64,000 nucleotides of DNA, taken from contig JAXCGZ010003831.1 of NCBI GenBank assembly GCA_037179515.1, positions 114,124-178,123 of the forward strand, written 5' to 3'. Of this stretch, positions 1-41,884 are shown in pieces (position 1 is the first letter of the stretch; every line of letters starts with the position of its first letter). A program made the position numbers and the translations under genes. The DNA comes from Halocaridina rubra (lineage: Eukaryota > Arthropoda > Malacostraca > Decapoda > Atyidae). The notes beneath the pieces are model-generated. The model was not told where the DNA came from. It made no database searches and was given only the letters and a program-made list of their open reading frames with translations.

Positions 1-60
1 TCATAATTTGCAAAAAAAAAAATTAATAATAATCCATATGTTTTGCGAATTCGTCTTCAA

Positions 61-170
<110 letters not shown>

Positions 171-446
171 ATTATAGATTCTTTTATGAAAATAAGAACA
201 GCTGACTCATACTCATGTGATGTACTTGACTCAAAAGAGAATTAAAAGAACTGAAGTCACGATGTTCAATTTTTTATTGTCATTATTTTGCTAAGAAATT
301 GTCACATTGGAATTTTCAAACAGTTGAATTTGGTGAAATTTTGCGTGAAAATAACAAGAATCATATTTATTTATTTATTTATTTTATTACCTAGATCATT
401 TTTGCATTTTTCAGTCTGTCACAGAGACGTTTTGAAATAGATGTTT

Positions 447-494
447 TATTATTATTACTATTATTATTATTATCATCATTCTTACTACTACTAC

Positions 495-573
<79 letters not shown>

Positions 574-833
574 GTTATTGTTATTGTTATTGTTATTGTT
601 ATTGTTATTGTTATTGTTATTGTTATTGTTATTGTTATTGTTATTGTTATTGTTATTGTTATTGTTATTGTTATTGTTATTGTTATTGTTATTGTTATTG
701 TTATTGTTAGTTATTGTTATTGTTATTGTTATTGTTATTGTTATTGTTATTGTTATTGTTACTGTTACTGTTACTGTTACTGTTACTGTTACTGTTACTG
801 TTACTGTTATTGTTATTGTTATTGTTATTGTTA

Positions 834-913
<80 letters not shown>

Positions 914-940
914 ATTATCATCATCATCATCATTATCATT

Positions 941-1013
<73 letters not shown>
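447..1013. repeat. Compound microsatellite ATT / GTTATT / GTTACT / AT
   Basis: The tract passes in order through ATT, the hexamer GTTATT, a block of GTTACT near 760-808, GTTATT again, ATT, a few ATC units, and finally a (TA)n run. Long open frames on both strands (poly-N/T/S, poly-L/I/V/Y) come only from the periodicity. Confidence 0.97.
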
Positions 1014-1017
<4 letters not shown>

Positions 1018-1218
1018 AAATACACAACATTTATATTTCAAAAAAGGTTAAAACATTTGCATGAATTAATCATATTTTTATACAAAATCGTACGCGAAAG
1101 ATAATATCAACATGTAACAATTGGACCTCTATCATCTAAAGTGTCCAATTAGGTTAGGTTAAGTTACGCAAATATTTTCCCCTATTTTTGCTGGGATTCG
1201 AATTCTACATATGACACG

Positions 1219-1446
<228 letters not shown>

Positions 1447-1448
<2 letters not shown>

Positions 1449-1915
1449 GGTTACTCCTGATAATCGGCTGCATTTGGTTCAGAGGTTTTCGTTTGGACGG
1501 GCTTCACGAAGCCAACATTGCTTGAGACTTTTGCCACCCGAGTTGAAATCCCCCGGTGGCTGGATTATATATTGATATATATACATATACACACACACAG
1601 TAGTTTAAGCTAATACATCTATGGACGCGTGCTAATACAGTACTTCTAAATGAATGAATAAATAAATAAACACGTTAAATAAATTTATATAAATAATATA
1701 AGCAAATCATTAAATACACAAATAATATTTGTTTGTGTGAGCGTGTGTGTGTGGTTTTGTCACGCGCTCTTTATGAAGAAGAAAAAAAAACCGTGGTGTT
1801 TGTGGCGGGGCGGGAGGTTATTTGGGGGGGGGGGAGACTTCTCAGTCATGAGAAGGGAGAAGCACCTGGTGACAATGTCACGACCTCTATCAACTACAAC
1901 AACAACAACATCAAC
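1447..1915. other. Spacer without recognisable gene
   Basis: AT-rich sequence with short CA, AAAT and AAC runs. A short stretch near 1540-1560 (GAGTTGAAATCC) resembles a tRNA B box, but no matching A box or known SINE body is seen. No coding feature can be supported. Confidence 0.5.

Positions 1916-1984
<69 letters not shown>
1916..1984. repeat. (AAT)n microsatellite
   Basis: About 22 AAT units preceded by AAC/ATC units. Confidence 0.97.
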
Positions 1985-1986
<2 letters not shown>

Positions 1987-2011
1987 GGTAGATTTTTACA
2001 AAGCATCCACC

Positions 2012-2412
2012 TCAGTTTGGAGGCGAGAATTATATTTAGTAATTTTTTTTACATTTGCACCCGTATCAGTTTGGAGGTGAAAATTATGTTTTTCCTATGA
2101 TTTCTAATGTTTCCCGAATGAATATGAATTTGAAAACCTTCGGAAAATATAATCTAACTTGACCAAACCCATCCTAGCCTAATTAAATAGAGTAATTACT
2201 GCATATTTTAAGGTCACATTCATTCAAAAACATATACAACCATAGGAAAAATGTCATTAAGTGCTATTCTTCAGGTTAGGTTAGGTTAGCTTTGGTTAGG
2301 AGAGGTTAGCATATGTCTTCTTACGGTTTTCATTGTCATATTCTTTCAAAACACGTCATAAACCATAAGAAAACTGTAATTTTCACCTCCAAAGTGAGAT
2401 GGGCATAATTGT
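2012..2412. repeat. Imperfect fold-back repeat (MITE-like), family F
   Basis: The left arm, beginning near TTTGGAGGTGAAAATTA, is inverted at the right end (TAATTTTCACCTCCAAA near 2380). Further inside, fragments such as GAAAACC.TCGGAAA are also mirrored. The centre carries TTAGGTTAGGTTAG. Related arms recur at 2413-2725 and 8150-8360, so this is a dispersed family and not a unique hairpin. Confidence 0.6.
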
Positions 2413-2725
2413 AAAAATTTTACTTCATATTTTCCTATATGTTTTTTAGGGGTTTTGAAGGAGTATTTGTTTGAAAACCGTCCCAGAATATATGCTAAGC
2501 TAATCTAACTCATCCCAAACTATCTTAACCTGTCAAATAGTAATTTATGACAGCTCTCTAGATAACCGTCATTAAAAAAAAAAAAGTTAGATTTGGGTAT
2601 CATATATTTCGTTGATTTCCAGTCATATTCATTCAAAATACATAAAAAAAAACATGCTCACCTGTCCATAGGAAATATATCATATTTCTCCTCCAAATAT
2701 AGAAAGGTGCAATTGTAAAAAAATA
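2413..2725. repeat. Diverged fold-back repeat, family F
   Basis: The same layout as the preceding element: a TTTTCCTATATG-type arm, GAAAACCGTC, a centre rich in AACTNATCC, then the mirrored CATTCAAAATACATA and a CTCCTCCAAA arm. The divergence suggests an older copy. Confidence 0.45.
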
Positions 2726-2727
2726 CC

Positions 2728-2728
<1 letters not shown>

Positions 2729-2814
<86 letters not shown>
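2729..2814. repeat. (ATT)n microsatellite
   Basis: A pure ATT tract of about 28 units. Confidence 0.97.
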
Positions 2815-2815
<1 letters not shown>

Positions 2816-2861
2816 ACTTGATCCTAATAACGATCCATAACTTAGCTCCTGCTACAATGAT

Positions 2862-3040
2862 GTGATGGGTTTTACGTCATGGACTCCGTTTTCTACTAAG
2901 GTTTAGGACTTTTGGTTTGGCAAGTGTGAACGTTACCCTGAGTGAATGCCCTTTGTAACCTCAGACCGTAGCGTGCCACAAACACTCGACCTGACTCTTA
3001 AAGTGCAAGCGTTACCACTTGGCCACGGTGGTCGTATAGC
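2862..3040 (-). mobile_element. tRNA-derived SINE, family A (diverged subfamily)
   Basis: Read on the minus strand, it has a GTGGCCAAGTGGTAACG-type A box, a B-box region, the body TCAGGGTAACG and the tail GACGTAAAACC. It differs from the main family A consensus by including TTGCCAAACCAAAAG. It lies in tandem with another family A copy. Confidence 0.7.
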
Positions 3041-3087
3041 TTTGGCTACTGTATATTCACTATATATTCCCTATTCTTTAAATGTTC

Positions 3088-3268
3088 CGGTTTTACGTCA
3101 CGGACTCCCTTTTATACCAAGGGCTAGGACGGTTGCCTTCTTGCGAAGGACTTGTTTTGACAGATGTAATCGCTACCCTGAGTGCATGCCCTTGCTAACC
3201 TCAGACCGTGACTGGGCGCGAACCCTCGACCTGACGCCTCAAAGTCGCGGACGCTACTGCTTGAGGAT
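3088..3268 (-). mobile_element. tRNA-derived SINE, family A
   Basis: The minus strand shows the body TCGCGCCCAGTCACGGTCTG, TCAGGGTAGCGATTACATC, AAGTCCTTCGCAAGAAGG and the 3' end CCGTGACGTAAAACCGGAAC. It ends abruptly near the A box. Confidence 0.8.
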
Positions 3269-3509
3269 TGAGGAATAGTTTCCTATTCTTTTAACAACAT
3301 TTCGAATTTATATCCTATTCACGGACCAAATTGGCAAAGCAACAAATAACAATATGGTAACAACACAATAAGCACAATAATCATTTAAATGAGCAAGAAA
3401 TAAAAATTTATAAAAACAAAAACAACAATATAAACAGTAAAAACATGAAAAAAAACATAGACAAGGCAATGTTCATGTGAAGACAAAGCTGGAATATGCA
3501 TTTTTTTTT

Positions 3510-4065
3510 TAAATCAACGCTTGAAAAAGCACCTAAATAAGTCGGAACATTTTCAGACATGCCACGAAACTGGTGCCAGCAATACGCAATATTAGTTATG
3601 AGGAGAGACTAATTGAATTAGTTTAGTAGTCACCGTCCTAGCCCTTGGTTGATAAGGGAAGCCGTGACGTAAAACCGGAACTAAGGGAATTAGTTTTACC
3701 ATAACTCGAAGCTAGAAAAATGAGGGGGATATGATGATGATTTTTATCCCTTCATGCTTTTCACAAAATGGACAGGTATCGATATTTTGATACGGCTGGC
3801 TCTAGAACTAGAGGTCATAGCTTGAAACTTCGTAAGAAAACTACTTTGCAGGTATAAGGAAGCACTTTTTTGTGTAAGAACAGTTGATGATTTGAATTCA
3901 CTAAGCGAGGAAATAGTTAATGCTAACTCGATTCATAATTTTAAGGACAAGTATGATAAGTATCACTGAGTATAGAAATGGAACCGACCTCGAGACGTGG
4001 GAGTTACAAGCATAGAGCTCTTTCCCGTAAACACAATTAGGAAATTACAATTATGTAAGTCCTAT
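3510..4065 (+). mobile_element. LINE 3' fragment (jockey/CR1-like), degraded and interrupted by a SINE
   Basis: This matches the 3' end of the LINE copies at 29915-33270: CTTGAAAAAGCAC, GACATGCCACGAAACTGGTG, GGCTCTAGAACTAGAGGTCA and the terminus CCCGTAAACACAATTAGG. It has many substitutions and stops, so it is an old copy. A deleted SINE sits inside it with a target-site duplication. Confidence 0.85.
3625..3686 (+). mobile_element. Internally deleted family A SINE inside LINE, with TSD
   Basis: It holds only the first bases of the family A head (TAGTCACCG) joined directly to its 3' part (TCCTAGCCCTTGGT ... GTGACGTAAAACCGGAAC). The flanks GAATTAGTTT at 3615-3624 and 3687-3696 form a 10-bp direct duplication of LINE sequence, which marks the insertion. 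The tRNA-like promoter region is missing. Confidence 0.8.
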
Positions 4066-4316
4066 AAAAATAATAAAACCATCACTACAGATGAACAGTT
4101 TTCAGAAGGTAACTTGAAGCCCCCACATTTAACTGTGGTTATAATTTCTTAATTAAGGTGCTTAACTTTTTCCCATATGCACTATTTCAAAGTTGTCACA
4201 CGTTACAAAAGAAAAAAACACTAATTTTTATTACAATGTTCCCGAATAAGAGACTTTCCACATGATGAGACGATGCACTTTTTGAACGGATATTGCACGC
4301 AATTTTTTTTTCAGAT

Positions 4317-4530
4317 TCTCCACCCACGGATGGGTGGAATGGGTCATGGAGGACCCATAGGGCGGTTGCCAGCCAGCACAGGCCCAAACCCCCCACTGTG
4401 GTGCCGAGCCACAGCAGTAACCTCCCCAGTAAGCAGCTTAAACTCTCTTGCTTGGACGAGGCGCGATTCGTCAACCTCGCGAATGCGAGGCCGGCGCATT
4501 ACCACTGTACTAACCAGGAGGCTGTACTCA
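4317..4530 (-). mobile_element. tRNA-related SINE, family C
   Basis: The minus strand begins AGCCTCCTGGTTAGTACAGT with TGGTAATGCGCCGGCC (A-box-like), followed by the GAGGTTGACGAATCGCG region. The tail side reads CCATGACCCATTCCACCC. The same sequence recurs at 37141-37352 and 51052-51247. Confidence 0.75.
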
Positions 4531-5503
4531 CAAAGTGTTCATGATATCTTGGTTAAAGTTTTTCTTGTGTTTTCTTGTTTTTTTTTTTTTTTTTTTTTAG
4601 TTGAAACAATATGTTTTATTGGGCAGTTAGAACATTCATATTGCTAAACAATCATTGAACAAGTGTTTGGGTCCATTTTCTCCTTGTGATTACAGTATTC
4701 TTTAATTTCATGATCATTGTGAAAAAATATTTTCAGATCTATTTGTGGAAAATACTTATGAAATAATTTAATCTTGTCAGACTTAAAAATTACATTTTTT
4801 TTTTTTGTAAATTACACATTCAAATTTTATACATAAATCTAGTTTGAATGGCGATGTTTCTTTGAGTGAATTGTTATTTTCAAAGGCAAACTATATACTT
4901 TTCTTTTGGACAAATAGTTGCTGCTCATTAAGAACTAATTATTCTCATTGTAAGGAAACAAATATGGAAATGATGCCGATAATAACGATCCTGTATCTAG
5001 TGGCATACTTACTGCTTTATCATTAACATTATTGTTAACATTTTTATTACAGCATTATTATTTTCTATGAAAGCTACATTTAATTTAACTATATGTCTAA
5101 CCCTCTTATTTATTAGTTTAATTACATGTCTACTTATAAGTTACTATTAATGTTGAATAACCATTGTACAAAATGGAAATAAATGTTTTTGTTTTTGTTT
5201 TGTTTGTTTGTTTTGTTTGATGGGAAAATAAATTATTTTGAAAATTGCGTAACTGCTTATTAAAAGTATGGGGATGGAAACCATTTGAAAAAAAAAAAAA
5301 GTTTTCAGAAACAAAATTTCTGTTTGGAAATTTCTTAAACTAGGAGATAATTTGAAGGCTCATGTAAAAAGCATTTAATTAAACATTTATAAAGCATATC
5401 CTAAAAAAAAATTATGCCTGGCCCTGTATAGGGTTGTTTTCTATTGATAGGAATTTCAGTCGCTTGAAATTATTATTAAAACTGCATTTTCAATCTGAGA
5501 TTG
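4531..5503. other. AT-rich spacer without recognisable gene
   Basis: Short A and T runs are present. No splice-consistent coding block, RNA gene or known repeat was recognised. A 60-codon open frame at 4844-5026 has no family resemblance. Confidence 0.5.
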
Positions 5504-5546
<43 letters not shown>

Positions 5547-5558
5547 CATTATTATTAT

Positions 5559-5610
<52 letters not shown>

Positions 5611-5635
5611 TTACTATTATTATTATTATTATTAT
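5504..5635. repeat. (ATT)n then (AAT)n inverted trinucleotide microsatellite
   Basis: A TTATTATT block switches to AATAATAAT near 5560 and back near 5610. It could form a hairpin. Confidence 0.95.
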
Positions 5636-5739
5636 AAACAGGTTATTTCTGGAACATTCTCGGGGGGCCATGTGAATTTTTAGCGTAGATGACATCATAT
5701 TTGGCAACTGGTCGGTCTGAGTAGAAGAAAATTTAGGTT

Positions 5740-5880
5740 ATGGCCTCCATGACTTATTCCGGAGCATGTGATTGGTTGATTGCTCCCTTGTCACGATGAA
5801 GGTGACCAATCAGAACTCAGAATAAAAACTGCGTCATTCAATGTTTTCTTCCTTATATTTTCTATTCTACGCTTTTGAAC
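5740..5880 (+). promoter_or_regulatory. Possible OSER1 promoter region with CCAAT boxes
   Basis: GTGATTGGTTGATTG near 5768-5782 and GACCAATCAGAAC near 5808-5820 are CCAAT boxes in both orientations, within a stretch less AT-rich than its surroundings. OSER1's coding exon begins with a splice acceptor at 8984, so its promoter must lie upstream. Assignment to this spot is only an inference. Confidence 0.25.
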
Positions 5881-6479
5881 TAGATTTTTTTTAAGAGAGA
5901 TTTTGTGTATTTATGTTTTTGTTGAAGAACTTTATATATTGCGTTGCATATATTATATCTATGATTATATAGTGATATATATTAAACTATTACTTGAAAT
6001 TTATCGTAAATTACTTTTGAATTAGCTCGAATTACCGATGCACACAAAATACTAAAATACAAATAAATACTAATTTTGATACTGTACATGACTACATTTT
6101 TAATTGAAAAAAAGTTTTTTAAAAATACGAAAGTGTCTAAATATGTAATTTTCAAAAGTTCAAATTAGATAAATAGATAAAATTCAATTGTTTTAAAAAT
6201 TTGAGAACCATTACTGAATGTTTCATCACCTCTAATTCCACGAGGTAGAAATGAGTGAAAGTCTGATGTTCTGAGCCAAGTGTTTACAATGGTCATATTT
6301 ACCTAACCCAGGGTTAGTTTCCGAGGGTTAACCTTTTCCTATGAAGTTCAAATGAAGTTTGAAGGTTAATGAAGCTAAAGTTATTGTAAAAATAACAATT
6401 TAAGTGTGAGGAAGTAATTACGAAAGGGTGAATTAAGTGTTAATATGTGTTACTTTTGTGTCTTGCTTCCTGATAGCAA

Positions 6480-7345
6480 CGTATCAGGAAGGAAGTGGTC
6501 ATTTTAACAGTCAATTTCTTTCATGTCTGGTGAAGAAATATGCGGATATTTGCCAGTTTTGCAATAAGTAGCAATTAATTGATAGTAATTATCCTGTAAA
6601 TTGAACGTAATTTATTGTGCATTGTTCTGTTTACATTCTTGCCTTTCATATCTGGTGAAGAAATATGCTAATATTCACCAGTTTTGCAGTAATTAAGTAC
6701 CAATTAACTGATAGTTTGGTAGAAATTATCCTGTTAAATTAACCTACTTTATTGTGCGTTTTACTTTCTTGTCTTTCATGTCTGGTGAAGAAATATGCTA
6801 GTCGCCAGTTTTGCATTAATTAAGTAGTAATTAACAAATAATTTGATCGTAATAATCCTGTAGAGTTAACCTAATGTATAATACGTTGTTATTTTACGTT
6901 GTCTTTCATGTCTGGTGAAGAAATATGCGGATATGCTACAGTTTTGCTTTAATTAAGCAGTAATTAAATAATAACTTGATCGTAAATATCCTGTAGAGTT
7001 AGCCTAATTTATTGTACGTTGTTTTTCATGTCTGGTGAAGAAATATGCTAATATTCACCAATTTTGCATTAAGTAGTAATTAACTAATAATTGGATAGAA
7101 ATATTCCTGTAGAATTAACCTAATCCATAGTACGTTGTTATTTTTACGTTGTCTTTCATGTCTGGTGAAGAAGTATGCTAATATTCGCCAGTTTTGCATT
7201 AAGTAGTAATTAACTAATAATTGGATCGCAATTATTTTTACATTGCCTTTCATGTCTGGTCAAGAAATATGCTAATATTCACCAGTTTTCCATTAATGAA
7301 CTCACAATTAACTGGTAATTTGGTCTCTGAATATCCTTTGTACCT
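6480..7345. repeat. Satellite-like tandem repeat, about 95-130 bp unit, ~7 copies
   Basis: The core CATGTCTGGTGAAGAAATATG recurs near 6523, 6648, 6778, 6908, 7028, 7158 and 7252 (last copy GTCAAG). Each core is followed by TTCACCAGTTTTGCATTAA, AGTAATTAACTAATAATTGG and TATCCTGTAGAGTTAACC. The units are diverged and vary in length. Confidence 0.9.
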
Positions 7346-7429
7346 GACTTTGATATTTTTTTTTATTTTTTTTATTTTTTTGTAATATCAGGGGGTAAAT
7401 TTTTACAATTAGACGTGATTTAGTTTGGA

Positions 7430-7970
7430 GGTGGAAATGGTTAAGATTCATTATTACACCCTTTGTAGCTTTGGATTAAACTATTTTGGCTTGTTATCTA
7501 CATGGGAAAATATCGACACTGTAGATATTAGGTTTGGTTATAGATAACAATATAAAGTGTAAATCGCATACCAAAGTAGATTCATAACACATAGATAACA
7601 AGCCAAAGTAGCACCACTATATATTTGGATGTGTTTTGAATTGATCTGGTGATTGTTTTTGTCGGAAATCACATTTTGTGTGTGATATGGCCAATATTTG
7701 TGGTCAGTAGTAGGTCCTTGAATAACCTTACCTAACTAATCTGACCTAACCCAACCTAATCTAGCCCACATCTAACCTAACACAAACGTGAAACCTTTTT
7801 TATTTGAGCTTGTATTTTGGTTTGAATCAGTCTCTTCTCTTATAAGGGGGATTATTGCTCTTGTATATAGATAGATATATATACTTATCCTAATAGGGTA
7901 AATTTGGATATGCATTACATTTCAGGAAGTTGTGGTAACGCTGATTTCTCGTATAAGCTATGGAAGTGGT
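7430..7970. repeat. Diverged dispersed repeat with internal fold-back
   Basis: GGTTAAGATTC...CACCCTTTG...GGATTAAACTATT and later CATTTCAGGAAGTTGTGGTAACGCTGATTTCTCG match 8550-8800, so this is a duplicated repeat. Inside it, at about 7485-7612, CTATTTTGGCTTGTTATCTA is mirrored by TAGATAACAAGCCAAAGTAG, a fold-back absent from the sister copy. Confidence 0.6.
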
Positions 7971-8089
7971 GCATAAAACGAATCTCATTCTTGAAAATTA
8001 TATTTTACCTTTGGCTTTTTAATGTCCTTTGTATGAATGGGATCATGTGATCCGTCAGAAAATACATGCTAACCTTAAAAAAAAATAAT

Positions 8090-8091
<2 letters not shown>

Positions 8092-8154
<63 letters not shown>

Positions 8155-8360
8155 ACGTCAATATTTTCAATGATTGTGGATGATTTGAATGAATATGACC
8201 TTGGAAACTGGTAAATGACTATTTTTTAGGTTAGGTTAGTATATGTTTTCCGACGGTTATCAAGGTGATATTAATTCAAAACATATAAAAAACCATAGAT
8301 TAAATATTATTTTCAACTTCAAATTGAGACAGGCGCTTTTGTAAAAAAAAAAAAAAAAAA
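8092..8360. repeat. (TA)n followed by family F fold-back fragment
   Basis: The TA tract at 8096-8150 is followed by a diverged family F unit (AATGAATATGACCTTGGAAAC, TTAGGTTAGGTTAGTATATG, CAAAACATATAAAAAACCATAG) that ends in poly-A near 8345. Confidence 0.6.
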
Positions 8361-8539
8361 TCCGGGCTTTATTCCACTCAAACAACTCAGAAATTAGGTT
8401 GTAATTGTATAATGGCTCTAATTGTTCTGGCTATTTTTTATTGCTATATGTTTACTTTCACACCCCTAATGACAGATATGTTATATTAAGTCAAGGTTAG
8501 GTTTGTTTACCTCAAATAAAAGTAAAGTTTATAACTGAC

Positions 8540-8800
8540 ATTTTTTTTTTCAAAGGTTAAGATTCGTTTAATGCGCCCTTTCTATTTTTGGACTAAACTA
8601 TTATTTTTTGATAGGTTTTGATATCCTTTGAATTAATCTGATTATTGTTTTTTTGGATATAACTATTTTTTATGTTAGGGCCTAGACTGATGACTTAGAT
8701 TTCAAGCCTTACGTACCTTTAGAGGGTAAATTTGGGTTTTTGTACAGCAATGAGGTACATATCAGGAAGTGGTGGTAACCCTGATTTCTCGGGTAAGAAT
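8540..8800. repeat. Second copy of the 7.43-kb dispersed repeat
   Basis: Shares GGTTAAGATTCG, GCGCCCTTTC, GGACTAAACTATT, GAATTAATCTGATTATTG and CATATCAGGAAGTGGTGGTAAC with 7430-7970, but without the internal fold-back. It lies just upstream of the OSER1 coding exon. Confidence 0.6.
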
Positions 8801-8963
8801 CAATGAGATTTAAATGAACATTGGGTTTGTTATCTTTTGCTTTACAATGGTTGTAGCCATTCTACTCCCACTGGTGAGAAAATGCACAAAGATGAATGAA
8901 AAGTCAGATGATTATTTGTAGAGATATTAGGCTTTGCAAATATATTTATTATAAGGTTCATAA

Positions 8964-10031
<1,068 letters not shown>

Positions 10032-11659
10032 AAGACGGTTCTGGATTAGCGTTTCCTGAGTTGCTACCGTAATGACCACAGCAACAGTAAATGAATTTAA
10101 GAAATAAATAATCGTTAGATTTGGGAGAGGAATATCAAGCTATTTCCACCCCAAAACTAAATTTACTCAACACTTTGATTTCTATAAAATCATGTCTCCA
10201 TCAAGTAAAATATCATTGTACATTACTGTAAACAGCTAGCCATATTTCACTACAGAAAGATATGTGATGATAGTTTTGGCATTGTACAGTTGGATATTGT
10301 GAAAAATTACTAAAATTTTTGCCTTTGGGCCTATACAACTGACTGCCATAAGTCATTAACAACTTTTCATTGTTTTTTTTTTAGTTCATTCTGCATTATT
10401 AATTTTCAATATATATCTTAGGAGAATGTCATTACATAACTTTTTATACTACTGTTGAACTACAGATTATTTTATCAGTACAGGTCCTCTCCACAAGGTT
10501 ACTCTGGGCAAAGTTGAAATGCACAATCCTCAAGATATATTATTTATACTGGTTCTTCTTGTTAGTTTGTATGATGGAATTATGGTGTGAATACCTTCAT
10601 CTATATAGGTGTACTTTTCTAGCTATTGAAAACTTGTTTTGCTGTGTTATATTTCGAAAAATTTGGATACTTTTAGCAGCAAAGCTAGATCAAAATATAG
10701 AGAGATGTTTTTATATGTGGTTCCCTCCCATAAATAGTGGACTACCATTTTGGAAATATTCTGTTGACAAAACATAATATTTGATGAATCTGGAACATCT
10801 CACAAAGGAATAGATTAGTATAAATGGAAATATTTGCAGATTTCATCTTATTTCTCTTGATTACTTTATATTTGAAACCATCATAACAGATCCTGCTTAA
10901 AAATATCTCCAGATGTTTGCTAGTTACTTTCGTTTTTGTTATATACAGCGCATATTCAATTCATAATTATATATATACACTCACACGAGTTTCATTTGTC
11001 TTCTCATTTTAACCGTATTTTGGATTGCTGCCTTTGTATTTGCAATCACCGTTCTGAGTTATCTATTTACGATTTGGCTTTAGTTGCTCTTTGAGATTTT
11101 GTGTCTATATATAAATAATTGCTTTATTTTGTATTTGCGGCAAGGAAGGTTATATTCTATTTATTTACTCAAATCTCATCCATTGGGAATCCCTCTAATA
11201 TGAAGATTCAGTGTCAGTCCTGCCCACCCAGTTGCACTGTTGTTCTTTTGTAGGAAATAAAGTTAATGACTCGTAAAGGTCATATCGCATGTTTAAGAAT
11301 AATCACTATAACAAAATAATTATGCCTTTTATTGCGAGAAAATCGAAAGGATAAAGGAAACGGCCTTGCTTATCTGTTATCAGAAGCGTGTTATCTATGT
11401 TTATATAATTATTTTCTCTTGTATATATGTTACACTTCTTACAGGACTTTTTTCTCTGGTTTCTTCCATAATAAAAGATAAAGCCATTGATTATAGAGTA
11501 CTTTTATAATGCTTCGTAACCATAACTTGATGGTAGTAATAATTGCTTAGTATACAGGAAGACACTTATGATTTATAATATTTTTTACTAAGCACTGGGA
11601 GATTTCTTGATGAAAGATAAAGATATTTGTAGCATAATCAGAGAATTTGCCTGTGTGTT
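10032..11659 (+). other. OSER1 3' region, no further gene seen
   Basis: AT-rich, non-repetitive sequence after OSER1. It probably includes the 3' UTR (AATAAA at 10103 and 11256). An 87-codon frame at 10514-10777 has no recognisable family. Confidence 0.45.
10103..10108 (+). terminator. Candidate polyadenylation signal AATAAA (OSER1)
   Basis: The first AATAAA after the OSER1 stop codon, about 70 bp downstream. A second AATAAA lies at 11256-11261, so a longer 3' UTR is equally possible. Confidence 0.35.
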
Positions 11660-12615
<956 letters not shown>

Positions 12616-12801
12616 GAAATAGAGAATGATGTAATTAGATTTCAGACTTGTATAGCACCCTCCAAAAGAGCTGGAACCTAGGTGAAATAATGCTTTCCTG
12701 GATAGGGATTCCAGCATCTTACAATCCAGGAACATTATACGTAATTGAAAGGAAATAGTACAAAATTACTCTGAAACTATTATTAATGTCAAATTGCTCA
12801 C

Positions 12802-28488
<15,687 letters not shown>

Positions 28489-28799
28489 TTTGACAGGAAG
28501 AACACCTCAGTAATTATGAAATTGACGATAGATATCTAGAACACACATGGCAGGATGGAATAGCATTAAATCCGGCTTATGTTACAGGTTAAATTTATAT
28601 TTATTTGGTTATTAAATATTTATAATTTAAATAACTATTCAATTGTTTTAATAAAATATTATAAAATAAATCATTTGTTCTCGTAAAATATTCATGATAA
28701 TGTATAAACAAGTTTAAAAATATAATTTATATAAATGGCATTTAGATGTATTTACATTTTGCTCTTCTTCGAAAAAAGAGAAAGGATAGAGGAACATTT

Positions 28800-28985
<186 letters not shown>

Positions 28986-29113
28986 TACCAGGCTTGTCAG
29001 TTTTCTTAAATATATTTTCAAGGTCTTCAGAAACAATCACAAAGAGTACAATAGTTTCTAGATTCAGTTTTCTGTTTTTGTTCGTTGCTAACACTACTTG
29101 TTGCTGTCTGTGG

Positions 29114-29324
<211 letters not shown>

Positions 29325-29343
29325 TTCCAGGAAAGACATCTCA

Positions 29344-41305
<11,962 letters not shown>

Positions 41306-41583
41306 AGACGACGGATTACATGGAGTGGGCAGAGTTTGAGATAAGGGAAGGGTGGAGGAAAGAGGTAAGAGGATGGGGGAGATGAAGAGGGAAGGGCAAG
41401 GATAAAAGTGAGATAAAGTGGAGAATCAACATCTTCATTCAAGAGCAATTTCAGGCTGTATTGGAGTGAGTGATCGTATTGTAATCAGTCAATTAAAGCA
41501 GTGTTTTCTTGACGCCCCTTGGTTATTTACTTTACCCGTTTCGGTGTCACACTCATATTAAATTGAAAAATATATTATGAATC

Positions 41584-41589
41584 AATGAA

Positions 41590-41620
<31 letters not shown>

Positions 41621-41700
41621 ATAGTTATCAAATATTGGTTACCCAGGAAGTTCTTTACAAAAATATAAAAATACAAAGAAGAAGAAGAAGAAGAAGAAGA
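41584..41700. repeat. (AATA)n and short (GAA)n tracts
   Basis: Ten AAAT-type units at 41584-41623 and a GAAGAAGAAG run at 41682-41700, in the AEPT-SLC22 spacer. Confidence 0.9.
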
Positions 41701-41884
41701 GCTCCTACAAATGTAAACAAACAAATTACTTATGTACATAACCTGCGCCAGAAGATAATAGCAGCACCTGCTACTAGCTAGAAGCGCTTTAGAGGCAGTT
41801 ATATCGGGTCGGGAATAAGATTGAGGTAATTTCAATATTTTTTTTATTAAGTATTAATACATAAGTATTTCAGTATTATTACGG

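Noticed and set aside
391..1051. Poly-Asn, poly-Thr, poly-Leu and poly-Ile open frames
   Set aside because: By-products of trinucleotide and hexanucleotide microsatellites. The same applies to all Tyr-Ile, Ser-Leu and Arg-Glu frames over TA, CT and GA tracts.
2275..2292. Short GGTTAGGTTAGG runs as possible telomere sequence (also 1150, 8225, 37950, 61475)
   Set aside because: Only two or three degenerate units each, inside dispersed repeats. A telomeric or subtelomeric array would be much longer.
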